This document shows positions 1 to 7,025 of a stretch of DNA of 8,747 bases, piece by piece; the first letter of the stretch is position 1; each line of letters starts with the position of its first letter. The translations under genes and the position numbers were made by a program. Source of the stretch: Campylobacteraceae bacterium (GTDB lineage: Bacteria > Campylobacterota > Campylobacteria > Campylobacterales > Sulfurospirillaceae). The DNA lies in contig JALUMZ010000192.1 of the NCBI GenBank assembly GCA_027055635.1, positions 1 through 8,747 of the forward strand, read 5' to 3'. The notes under the pieces were generated by a model, which saw nothing but the letters and a program-made list of their open reading frames with translations, was not told the DNA's origin and made no database searches.

Positions 1-9
1 AAATTGTAC

Positions 10-1497
10 TTAAAAAATGTCATCATATATATCTTTTGCAAAGCTGGTTTGAAGAGGTGGGGCTTTTATGATTTTGAAATTTCTGATTCCATCCTTATCT
101 CGACTGGCTCTTAAAAACAGGGTGTTTTGCATCTCTTTTTTGTAAAAATAGTTTGCCAATTCATACATGTGTGTTACAAAAAATACCCTAATATCTTTTT
201 GTATCAAAGCTTTTATGATTTGCTGTGCTATCTGTGAGCCTTCTGCCTCGTTTGTTGATGCAAAGGATTCATTGAATAAGACCAAGGCATTTGAGCAGAC
301 ATGATCTACGATATCACTCATCCTTGAGAGCTCTTCGTCAAACTTTCCGCTTTTCATGTTTTTATCTTCCTCTTTTTTAAAGTGAGTAAAAATACCACTG
401 CAAAGAGTTGTTTCATAAGAGGCTGACGAAACAAACATACCACATTGCATCATAAGTTGCGCCAAACCGACACTTCTTAAAAATGTAGTTTTACCTCCTT
501 GGTTTGCACCTGTGATGATAAAAAGCTTTTTATTTGTTGCATCTATGTCGTTGCTTACTATCTTCTTACTCACGACAAGCACAAGAGAGATGTCATACAG
601 CCCTTGCACTAAAAAATTAAAGCTATTTTCAGAAGCAATCTTCGGATAACTCCACTCGCACCCTATTTCTTGAAGTTTTCCATCCAGATTCATACATCCT
701 ATGTAAAAAGCCAATTCTCTCCTTAAGGAGATAAAAAAATTATCTACATGTGTAGCTGAACTACTCATAGAGTTTGCGATGTTATTTAGCCCCTCATCTC
801 TTAGGTTTCGCAGCACCTTTGCCCCTGCATCATCTCTTGGGTGCAAAGTGTGGGCATACTCTTTTGATCTTTTTGTGAAAACTTTACCTATCCAGCTTTT
901 TGTTGCCATCTTGTCTCTTCTTAGGGTGTAGTCAGATCCTTCATTTGCCTTGCTTAGTTTTGCACTGATCAAGACTCCTTTTTTGAACTTCAACTCTTTT
1001 AGATGCTCTTTGACTACTTCAAGATAATCGTCATCCAACTCTTTTTGAACCATAGAGAAAAATCTTTTGAATCCGATAGAGTCAAATTTCTCTATATTTT
1101 CATCGACGATTTTTCTAAGTTCTCTCAAAAGTTCAAAATACATACCAAGTAGCGAAACACTACTGCTGAGCAATGAAGCAGGATATCTTCCAAAGACGCC
1201 AAGCCAGTTTTCCTGTTTTTTGGCGAGAGATTTTATAGCTAGATTATATATCTCTTTTATGATATCCGGATTTTTCAAGCAGTCTTTCAAAATCTCTTGA
1301 CGATACAATACTTCTTCTTTTGATTTTAGACTAGACAAAATAGCTGTTTTTGATATGTCACGCAAAAAGTCATCTTCACCCGACATCGCATCTAACAATA
1401 CTTCCAGCTCTAAATCGCTCATAAGTATATCGCTATTGTGAGGCAAACCTTGTTTTATATCAAAATCTTTGTCCTTATGCATAAGAAAAACTCTCAT
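10..1497 (-). CDS. MutS-like ATPase, short form (second of a tandem pair)
   Basis: This 495-residue protein has a MutS-family ATPase domain at its C-terminus. Walker A is GANQGGKTT at residues 330-338 (Lys336). Walker B is ALVLFNE at 404-410 (Glu410), followed by a D-loop-like ASTNEAEG at 413-420 and a switch histidine in VTHMYELA (His443). A stretch around 383-393 (SGKFDEELSRM) sits where MutS has its dimer-contact signature. The first ~320 residues are helical core/lever-like sequence. There is no room for the MutS mismatch-binding and connector domains, and no Smr nuclease domain as in MutS2. The ATG at 1497 is preceded by AAGGA seven bases upstream. It overlaps the TGA of the preceding MutS-like gene (ATGA), so the two are probably co-translated. 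By inference it binds a branched or distorted DNA structure as a dimer with its neighbour; the true substrate is unknown. The family call is firm and the function is not. Confidence 0.9.
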   Translation of the reverse strand: MRVFLMHKDKDFDIKQGLPHNSDILMSDLELEVLLDAMSGEDDFLRDISKTAILSSLKSKEEVLYRQEILKDCLKNPDIIKEIYNLAIKSLAKKQENWLGVFGRYPASLLSSSVSLLGMYFELLRELRKIVDENIEKFDSIGFKRFFSMVQKELDDDYLEVVKEHLKELKFKKGVLISAKLSKANEGSDYTLRRDKMATKSWIGKVFTKRSKEYAHTLHPRDDAGAKVLRNLRDEGLNNIANSMSSSATHVDNFFISLRRELAFYIGCMNLDGKLQEIGCEWSYPKIASENSFNFLVQGLYDISLVLVVSKKIVSNDIDATNKKLFIITGANQGGKTTFLRSVGLAQLMMQCGMFVSSASYETTLCSGIFTHFKKEEDKNMKSGKFDEELSRMSDIVDHVCSNALVLFNESFASTNEAEGSQIAQQIIKALIQKDIRVFFVTHMYELANYFYKKEMQNTLFLRASRDKDGIRNFKIIKAPPLQTSFAKDIYDDIF

Positions 1498-3014
1498 CCA
1501 TCTATCCTTTTGAGTATCTGCTCACTGCTAAGACGATACTTTTTAGCGATAGATTTGGCATAAGCCAAACCGTCAGGCTCTTTTTTGATGATTTTATATG
1601 TGCGGTTTTCTATATTATTTATATCTATGAGACTCACCATGCTCACTGTTTTTTCATTTAGGTTATTCAACTCCTCTATGAAAGTAACCCAGATACAAAA
1701 CAGATCAAGCTCAACTATCTTTTCCATAATCTTTTTACTGAGAAAAATCGCATCCTTGAGCGATGTGGAAGAAAAAATCTCATTTAATATCACCAAATTT
1801 TTAGGTGTAGCAGACTCTAAAATCTTGTGAATCCTGACCAAATCTTCTTGCAGTTTACTATGTAGATTTCCTATATGCTCCTCTCTTTCAAAGTGAGTAA
1901 AAATCCTATCAATCAAAAAAAGTTTTGCTTCACTTGCCGGCACAGGCAAACCTAAACTAGCCAAGTAATTTATCTGTCCAAATGCTCTTGAAAAAGTAGA
2001 TTTACCACCCTGATTTGCTCCCGAGACTATCATAATCCTCTCTTGCTTTTCCAAAACATAGTCATTTATCACAACTTTTTTCTTTTCAAAAACCAAACTA
2101 TAAGCAAGTGCCAAATCAAATCCATTTTCCACTCTCATACTCTTGTTTTCATCACTGATTTGTGGGAAACAAAATTTCTGTTTTGTCTGGGAGATATAGT
2201 TCAGATATGATATATAAAACTCTACTTCCCCTGCAAAAGTTTGAAAAGTTTTATCGATAAAATTTTCGTATATATCACAAAATTCACGCAAAGTGGCAAA
2301 GATTTTAGGATAAAGCTTGGCTACAAACTCCAAAATCTTAGCATTAACATGATTCATGCCTCTGTTTTTATCGAACTGGCTTTTAGTCTCGTTTATCTCG
2401 TTTTGTTCAAACTTTTCAAATACCTTTTTGACTTCTTGCGAATAATCCTCTTCACCTTCGTATCTTTTTACCTTAAAAGTGAGTCCATCTATCGTGATAT
2501 CGTACATAATCGAATCAAGTTGTTTTCTAAGAGATTGCATATCATTTCGCAAAGATTTAAACTCATCACTTTGTAAATAAATATCAAGAAAATCACGAAA
2601 AAGAAGAAATCCCTTAGAGTGCAAATTAGCAGATTTTAAAGAGTCGCAAAAGCCTTCAAGCGCACTGACATACACCAAAGCCATCTGCAAAAACCAACTA
2701 TTTTTATAGATATCATAATCAAGCTCTTTTATGAGTTTTTGGTGTCTTTGTATCTCTAACATCTCTTGGCAAAACTCATCAACCCTAAGGTAAAATTCAC
2801 TATTTTGCAAATCTTTTACAATCTCTTGTCTATAAGTTATAGTCTGTATATCATCAAGTGGGGTGTAGAAAAACTTTTTAAAATCATACTCTTTTTTGTA
2901 AGAGACGGCAGTATCTATGATCTGATCCAAATTCAAATCTCTATAAAAATCAAGCGAAGAAGAAAGCTCTTTAGCTTTCATATTTTTATCAAAAAGTATG
3001 CTATAAAATTGCAT
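1494..3014 (-). CDS. MutS-like ATPase, short form (first of a tandem pair)
   Basis: This 506-residue protein is a diverged paralogue of the next gene. Walker A is GANQGGKST at residues 332-340 (Lys338) and Walker B is LVILNE at 407-412 (Glu412), with SSTSLKD after it. Both proteins share YRQEI(L/V)KD near residue 65 and IFTHF(K/E)(K/R)EE just after Walker A, which indicates an old duplication. The switch position that is His443 in the partner is Phe445 here (VTFIEELN), so the two sites may hydrolyse ATP unequally. Like its partner it lacks the N-terminal mismatch-recognition domain, so it is not the canonical repair MutS. The ATG at 3014 has GGGA five bases upstream. A 101-bp gap separates it from the small membrane gene, the longest gap in this unit. 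A heterodimer with the overlapping partner is an inference from gene order and from the dimeric nature of MutS ATPases. Confidence 0.88.
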   Translation of the reverse strand: MQFYSILFDKNMKAKELSSSLDFYRDLNLDQIIDTAVSYKKEYDFKKFFYTPLDDIQTITYRQEIVKDLQNSEFYLRVDEFCQEMLEIQRHQKLIKELDYDIYKNSWFLQMALVYVSALEGFCDSLKSANLHSKGFLLFRDFLDIYLQSDEFKSLRNDMQSLRKQLDSIMYDITIDGLTFKVKRYEGEEDYSQEVKKVFEKFEQNEINETKSQFDKNRGMNHVNAKILEFVAKLYPKIFATLREFCDIYENFIDKTFQTFAGEVEFYISYLNYISQTKQKFCFPQISDENKSMRVENGFDLALAYSLVFEKKKVVINDYVLEKQERIMIVSGANQGGKSTFSRAFGQINYLASLGLPVPASEAKLFLIDRIFTHFEREEHIGNLHSKLQEDLVRIHKILESATPKNLVILNEIFSSTSLKDAIFLSKKIMEKIVELDLFCIWVTFIEELNNLNEKTVSMVSLIDINNIENRTYKIIKKEPDGLAYAKSIAKKYRLSSEQILKRIDG

Positions 3015-3115
3015 AAAAATCCCTTTTTATCGCAGAAGTCATCAGCTTCGATTGATTGAACTCAATGCCAATAAATACAACTTCTACAAAAAACCTAATT
3101 TTTCATATTTTTTCA

Positions 3116-3244
3116 TTATGATTTGTCATCTGTTTGTTCTCTCTTTTCTCTCTCTTCTTTTCTTCTCTCCATCTGCTTGAAGAAGCCTATCATTATCCAT
3201 ATCATAAACAGTACAAATGCACCTAACATTATATTATCAAACAT
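3116..3244 (-). CDS. Small single-pass membrane protein, 42 aa
   Basis: This short gene reads from ATG (3244-3242) to TAA (3118-3116). Its start shares one base with the stop of the upstream nuclease gene (TAATG), and a GGA lies within the usual ribosome-binding distance, so translational coupling is likely. Residues 3-22 are almost wholly hydrophobic and include a Trp, forming one clear transmembrane helix. From residue 23 the chain is strongly charged, with Lys, Arg and Glu alternating (for example QMERRKEEREKREQ) in a pattern suited to a cytoplasmic helix or short coiled coil, ending DDKS. No family is recognised. The layout resembles small membrane proteins that modulate a larger partner, but no partner can be named. 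Support comes from the overlap, the clean TM-plus-charged-tail design, and the otherwise unexplained gap between two genes. Confidence 0.72.
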   Translation of the reverse strand: MFDNIMLGAFVLFMIWIMIGFFKQMERRKEEREKREQTDDKS

Positions 3245-4437
3245 TATTTTCCAACTTTTCTTATGATTTTACAGAGTTTTATCTCTATATTTCTATGATA
3301 TTTTCCTATTTTTTTCACTAAAATATCATATCTCTTACCTTTTTCAAATTTGTCATCAGGAAGATAGATGATTATCCTATCTTTACCATCCGCTATCGTT
3401 ACTCCGTACTTATCAACTCTTATCGCCTCTACATTTTTTAAGACAACAGGCATGAGGTCATTAAACATATGTTTGAGATAGCTGATACTCACACTCTGTA
3501 TATTTTTTTTGCTATATGGCTTGGTCTGAAAAATGGCATATATGGGCAAATGATCAGAGTATCCTATACCTAAATGAACTTTTTTCTTTGTTAGTTTCCA
3601 CCTTTTTGGATAACCATATTTATCTAACAAATATTTTTTTCTAAAAACACCAAATGAGCCTGTTTTATACTCTACCCCTTTATCATCAAATAAATTTTTT
3701 GATACTATGATGTGGTCTAGTGCATTCTTAGTTCTGCCAAAAACATGTGTATATCTTAGAGTTGATGGAACTTCATACCACAAATCATACAAGTCATTAT
3801 CAAAAGTTCCTGCTTTTAAAATTTTTCTCAGACTCTTTCCCCAGCCATCTTTTGTAACTCTAAACGGAGTGTTGAAATCACCTAGTATTATATTTTCCTC
3901 TTTTGGACTTATACTCTCTTTGAGTTTTTTAGCATAAGCGACTCTAGCCTTGTATCCGTGCTTATATGCCGGCCAATGATTTACATAGAGTGTCACTCGG
4001 TTTCCTCCAAGATAAAACTTCAGAACATGTATGGCTCTTGGATACCCTCTTACTTTTAGTGAGTATTTATTTGCAAGTGGATATCTTGAAAAAACAACAC
4101 TATCTATCGTATGTTTATATCTTTTGAAAAAGGTATATATATATGGATATGCTTTATCTCCTAAAGTTCTATTGAGTGCTCTAGCTGCCCTTAGGTTTTC
4201 AAGCTCTTCTAAAGCTATGATGTCAGCATTCAGATCTTTTATAACTCTTGAAATATGTTTTAATTTGATATTAAAATTTTTTCTATTCCATTTAGATTTT
4301 GTATTTGGAAGATATTCACTATACTCATCTCCGTCTATACTCAAATCAAATAAATTTTGCACATTATAAGTTGCAATCTTAAAATCTTTTGAAAAAAGAG
4401 AAGTTAAAACTAAAAAAACTAAAATAAAATATCTCAC
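3244..4437 (-). CDS. Exported endonuclease/exonuclease/phosphatase-family enzyme
   Basis: This 397-residue protein carries the metal-dependent EEP fold shared by DNase I-like nucleases and some phosphatases. Motifs in order are YNVQNLF (Asn25), ALEELEN (catalytic Glu near 77-78), VNHWP (Asn153/His154), LGDFN (Asp187, Asn189), ALDHI (Asp241/His242) and SDHLP (Asp295/His296), so the active site looks complete. Residues 1-16 form a hydrophobic export signal with likely cleavage after LFS, placing the enzyme in the periplasm or outside. Residues ~315-397 form an extra basic, beta-rich C-terminal region (KNVEAIRVDKYGV, then YLPDDKFEKGKRYDILVKKIG) that may be an OB-like nucleic-acid-binding domain; this is inferred. 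The start is GTG (4437-4435), overlapping the upstream TGA as GTGA, with GGAG eight bases before it. DNA is the likeliest substrate, but lipid or sugar phosphates are not excluded. Confidence 0.87.
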   Translation of the reverse strand: MRYFILVFLVLTSLFSKDFKIATYNVQNLFDLSIDGDEYSEYLPNTKSKWNRKNFNIKLKHISRVIKDLNADIIALEELENLRAARALNRTLGDKAYPYIYTFFKRYKHTIDSVVFSRYPLANKYSLKVRGYPRAIHVLKFYLGGNRVTLYVNHWPAYKHGYKARVAYAKKLKESISPKEENIILGDFNTPFRVTKDGWGKSLRKILKAGTFDNDLYDLWYEVPSTLRYTHVFGRTKNALDHIIVSKNLFDDKGVEYKTGSFGVFRKKYLLDKYGYPKRWKLTKKKVHLGIGYSDHLPIYAIFQTKPYSKKNIQSVSISYLKHMFNDLMPVVLKNVEAIRVDKYGVTIADGKDRIIIYLPDDKFEKGKRYDILVKKIGKYHRNIEIKLCKIIRKVGK

Positions 4438-5585
4438 TTATCACACTCCATATTTTTTGACATCACCACCGCTGATGAAAATGCCCATTGTAAATTATAC
4501 CCGCCAAGCTCACCTGTAACATCCAATACCTCACCTATAAAATAGAGGTTTTTTTGCAACGAACTCTCAAAACTTAAGTGGTTTATATCGTTAGTATCTA
4601 TACCACCTTTTGTCACCTCTGCTTTTGTATAACCAAAATTCCCAGCCGGTGCGAATATATAGTGGTTTAACTCATATAACTTCTCTTTTTGAGATTTACT
4701 TAGTCTATCTATGGCTACATCGTCCAAATTTATAGATTTTAAATACTCTTTAACAAATCTTTTAGGCAAAGGCAAAAGAGAGCTTATCTGTTTTTTGGAT
4801 TTTTTCTCAAGCAATTTTACAACATTTACTTTTGGTAAAAAGTCAATACTCACAACTCCTCTTCTCCAATACAATGAAGCATTTAAAACAGCAGGACCAC
4901 TTATACCTTTGTGAGCAAATAATAAGTCATCAATAAATATTTCATCCTCTACATGTAGAGCAACTCTACAAGAGATACCGCTAAGATTTTTCATCCAAAA
5001 CTGCTCTTTTTGAAGTGTGAAACCCACAAGTGCCGGAGATGTGGTTTTTATGGTATGCCCAAATTTTTTTGCTATTTTATAACCTATATCACTTGCACCA
5101 AGGGAAGCATAGCTTAAACCACCGCTAGCAACAACCAATTTTTTTGCTTTTATCGTAGTTTTTTTATCCGTCTCTACAATGAAGCAGCGATCAAACTCAA
5201 CATCCATAACAGTATGATTTAAAAATAATGAACAGTGCCTTATCTGCTTTGAAAAAATATCTAAAATATCACTTGAGCTGTTTTTGCAAAAATACTTTTG
5301 GTTGTCTTTCAAATTATATTCAAGATTATATTTTTTAAAAAATTTCAATAAATCACTATTATCATAGCTTTTAAAGGTCTTGTCTAAAAGCTCTTTATCA
5401 CCCAAAAAATTATCACTGCTGATGATTTTATTTGTAAAATTACATCGTCCACCGCCAGAGATTTTTATCTTTGGAGCAATTTTGCTAGAACTATCCACCA
5501 AAGCGATAGAGTGATTTTTGAGCAAAGAAGCTGCCATCAAAGAGCTAGCCCCTGCCCCAATAAAGACTATATCAAAGATCAACAA
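4434..5585 (-). CDS. HI0933/YhiN-family FAD-dependent oxidoreductase
   Basis: This 383-residue flavoprotein belongs to the HI0933-like (YhiN/BaiN) family. A Rossmann dinucleotide motif lies at residues 10-15 (GAGASS), with an acidic residue closing the second strand (Asp31). Family signatures follow: SGGGRCNFTN at 43-52, VASGGLSYASLG near 152-163, FAHKGISGPAVLN at 223-235, the AEVTKGGI segment near 322-329, and the FAD-binding end IGEVLDVTGELGGYNLQWA at 350-368. The length is normal for the family, although the exact substrate is unsettled for most members. The start is non-ATG: TTG at 5585 or the next codon, TTG at 5582. AGAGG (5593-5589) is three bases from the first and six from the second, which favours the second. 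A TAG lies just upstream, so no longer form exists. It overlaps trmL by 14 bp and the downstream gene by 4 bp. Confidence 0.9.
   Translation of the reverse strand: MLIFDIVFIGAGASSLMAASLLKNHSIALVDSSSKIAPKIKISGGGRCNFTNKIISSDNFLGDKELLDKTFKSYDNSDLLKFFKKYNLEYNLKDNQKYFCKNSSSDILDIFSKQIRHCSLFLNHTVMDVEFDRCFIVETDKKTTIKAKKLVVASGGLSYASLGASDIGYKIAKKFGHTIKTTSPALVGFTLQKEQFWMKNLSGISCRVALHVEDEIFIDDLLFAHKGISGPAVLNASLYWRRGVVSIDFLPKVNVVKLLEKKSKKQISSLLPLPKRFVKEYLKSINLDDVAIDRLSKSQKEKLYELNHYIFAPAGNFGYTKAEVTKGGIDTNDINHLSFESSLQKNLYFIGEVLDVTGELGGYNLQWAFSSAVVMSKNMECDK
4446..4449 (-). promoter_or_regulatory. Shine-Dalgarno fixing a GTG start
   Basis: GGAG on the minus strand lies eight bases before the GTG start of the exported EEP enzyme. 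It is inside the last codons of the flavoprotein gene, and no other start codon is available nearby that keeps the signal peptide. Confidence 0.6.
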
Positions 5586-6051
5586 AAGCCTCTAGTGTAG
5601 AAAAATTCTGTCTTATAGCATCATATAGCACTATGCCGACTGCAACAGAGAGATTTAGACTTCTGCCATTTTTACCCATGGGAATTGTGATGCTGTTTTC
5701 CCATTTTCTCTGCATCAACTCCATAGGAAGTCCTGTTGACTCTCCGCCAAAAAAGATAAAATCTCCATCTAAAAAATTGGCTTCAAAGTATGGCTTTTTA
5801 CTCTTTGTTGTTGAAAAGAAAAATCTATCCGACTTATCTTGGTGTGCCTCCAAAAACTCATCTAAGTTTTCCCAAACCTCTATATCCAAAAGATGCCAAT
5901 AATCCAAACCTGCTCTCTTTACATTTTTGTCATTTATCTCAAAACAGGTTGGCTTTATGATGTGAAGCTTAGAGTCTGTATTTACACAAATTCTACCTAT
6001 GCTTCCTGTGTTTTGTGGAATTTGAGGATGAACTAGTACGATATTAAACAT
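5572..6051 (-). CDS. trmL: tRNA (cytidine/uridine-2'-O-)-methyltransferase TrmL
   Basis: This 159-residue protein is the expected size for TrmL, a SPOUT-class enzyme that uses S-adenosylmethionine to 2'-O-methylate the wobble nucleotide (position 34) of certain leucine tRNAs. All three SPOUT motifs are visible. Motif 1 is QNTGSIGRIC (residues 13-22, Arg20), motif 2 is FGGESTGLP (101-109), and motif 3 is IPMGKNGRSLNLSVAVGI (123-140), the part that forms the trefoil knot and the cofactor site. RAGLDYWHL (46-54) is also typical. The ATG at 6051 lies eight bases after the purU stop. AGGGA overlaps that TAG stop and sits five bases before the start. The C-terminal end overlaps the flavoprotein start by 14 bp. 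The assignment rests on motif order and length, and other small SpoU enzymes are longer. Confidence 0.94.
   Translation of the reverse strand: MFNIVLVHPQIPQNTGSIGRICVNTDSKLHIIKPTCFEINDKNVKRAGLDYWHLLDIEVWENLDEFLEAHQDKSDRFFFSTTKSKKPYFEANFLDGDFIFFGGESTGLPMELMQRKWENSITIPMGKNGRSLNLSVAVGIVLYDAIRQNFSTLEAFVDL
5589..5593 (-). promoter_or_regulatory. Shine-Dalgarno deciding between two TTG starts
   Basis: AGAGG on the minus strand, inside the trmL coding end, precedes tandem TTG codons of the flavoprotein gene. A six-base spacer favours the TTG at 5582-5580 over the one at 5585-5583. Confidence 0.55.
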
Positions 6052-6059
6052 ATATTTCC

Positions 6060-6893
6060 CTAAAATATAATAGTTCTATTTTTATAAACAAAAATCTTAT
6101 CATCAAAGACCAAATCAAGCGCATTTGACAAAACCGTTTTTTCCACATTTCTTCCAGCTTTTTGCATATCTTTCCAATTTTGCTCGTGATTTACAGATAT
6201 AACATCTTGGGCTATTATAGGTCCTTCATCCAAACTGTTATTTACAAAGTGTGCAGTTGCTCCTATGATCTTCACACCTCTGTCGTATGCCTGCTTATAT
6301 GGATTTGCGCCTATGAATGCCGGTAAAAAAGAGTGGTGAATGTTTATAATTTTTTGCTCATACTTACCAACAAAATTTTCTGATAAAATCCTCATATATT
6401 TTGCCAGCACAAGATAATCTACCTTATAGCTACCAAGAATTGATAGGACTCTTTCTTCATGCTCTTCTCTGCTTAAACCTTCGCTAGGGACAAAATGATA
6501 ATCTATATCAAATTTTTCAACTAAGCCTCTTAGATCATCATGGTTTGAAACTACACAAAGTATATCTGCATTTAGCTCTCCACTATCATATTTTAGTAAA
6601 ATATCACCTAGAGCATGTGACTCTTTTGTAGCCAATACAATTATCTGTTTCTTTACTTTTTTATTCAGTGTTATAACGGCATCTTGAGGCATCACAGACT
6701 CTAATTGTGTCTCTATCTTTTGTGTATCAATAGCTCCGTCCAATCTGGCTCTAAAGAAAAACTTTTTGTTTTGAGTATCAACATATTCGCTATTTTTTTC
6801 AATATTTAAGTCATTTTGATATAAAACATTTGAAATCTTATATATCAAACCTTTTGCATCCGAACATTTTATCTTCAATACATATTTATTCAT
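6060..6893 (-). CDS. purU: Formyltetrahydrofolate deformylase PurU
   Basis: PurU hydrolyses 10-formyltetrahydrofolate to formate and tetrahydrofolate, balancing one-carbon pools and supplying formate. The 277-residue length and two-domain layout fit the family. An N-terminal ACT regulatory domain spans about residues 1-75, starting YVLKIKCSDAKGLIYKIS. The formyltransferase-type catalytic domain spans ~83-277. Catalytic residues are intact: Asn184 and His186 in INIHHSFLPAFIGANPY, and Asp222 in LDEGPIIAQD. The C-terminal VEKTVLSNAL and FVYKNRTIIF segments are typical. The N-terminal ACT domain and the IHHSFLP motif separate it from GAR transformylase (PurN) and methionyl-tRNA formyltransferase. 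The ATG at 6893 has TGAGG five bases upstream. It is the first gene of the minus-strand unit, directly behind the divergent promoter region. Confidence 0.96.
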   Translation of the reverse strand: MNKYVLKIKCSDAKGLIYKISNVLYQNDLNIEKNSEYVDTQNKKFFFRARLDGAIDTQKIETQLESVMPQDAVITLNKKVKKQIIVLATKESHALGDILLKYDSGELNADILCVVSNHDDLRGLVEKFDIDYHFVPSEGLSREEHEERVLSILGSYKVDYLVLAKYMRILSENFVGKYEQKIINIHHSFLPAFIGANPYKQAYDRGVKIIGATAHFVNNSLDEGPIIAQDVISVNHEQNWKDMQKAGRNVEKTVLSNALDLVFDDKIFVYKNRTIIF

Positions 6894-6919
6894 TTAAACC
6901 TCACAAATTTATTGCTCAC

Positions 6920-6925
6920 ATTATA
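6920..6925 (-). promoter_or_regulatory. Candidate -10 box for the purU operon
   Basis: A perfect TATAAT reads on the minus strand 26 bases before the purU ATG, giving a leader of about 20 nt that includes the TGAGG ribosome site. No convincing -35 TTGACA lies 16-18 bases further up; weak -35 boxes are common in Campylobacterota. A second minus-strand TATAAT at 6944-6949 is an alternative. Confidence 0.45.
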
Positions 6926-6935
6926 TCTAAAAGGC

Positions 6936-6952
6936 ACTTAAGAATTATAAGT
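6936..6952. promoter_or_regulatory. Imperfect palindrome between the divergent promoters
   Basis: ACTTA and TAAGT arms (five bases each) flank a seven-base AT spacer. It overlaps the alternative minus-strand -10 at 6944-6949 and lies upstream of the plus-strand promoter. It could be a repressor site, but in AT-rich DNA it could also be chance. Confidence 0.25.
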
Positions 6953-6975
6953 ATCCAACAATAATTTAATTTACT

Positions 6976-6981
6976 TATAAT
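6976..6981 (+). promoter_or_regulatory. Candidate -10 box for the ABC transporter genes
   Basis: A perfect TATAAT lies 44 bases before the ATG of the binding-protein gene, predicting a start near 6988 and a leader of about 38 nt. No clear -35 is seen. AGGAG at 7015-7019, six bases before the ATG, is a strong ribosome site. Confidence 0.5.
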
Positions 6982-6988
6982 AATAACT

Positions 6989-7002
6989 TAGCAATAATGC
7001 TA
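6989..7002. promoter_or_regulatory. Perfect 5-bp inverted repeat at the predicted transcript start
   Basis: TAGCA-ATAA-TGCTA is a perfect palindrome starting about where transcription from the 6976 -10 box would begin. It could be an operator or a small hairpin at the 5' end of the leader. No known regulator motif is recognised. Confidence 0.35.
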
Positions 7003-7025
7003 CTTAAAATATTTAGGAGTAAATT

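Noticed and set aside
10..3014. Canonical mismatch-repair mutS
   Set aside because: Both proteins are about 500 residues and lack the N-terminal mismatch-binding and connector domains; canonical MutS is usually over 800 residues.
3035..3049. Hairpin GAAG-N7-CTTC between the small gene and the first MutS-like gene
   Set aside because: A stem of four to five pairs with no T-run on the transcribed strand is too weak to call a terminator or regulator.
2241..3059. Plus-strand open frames opposite the MutS-like gene
   Set aside because: They are hydrophobic antisense shadows of well-supported minus-strand coding sequence, without ribosome sites or family motifs.
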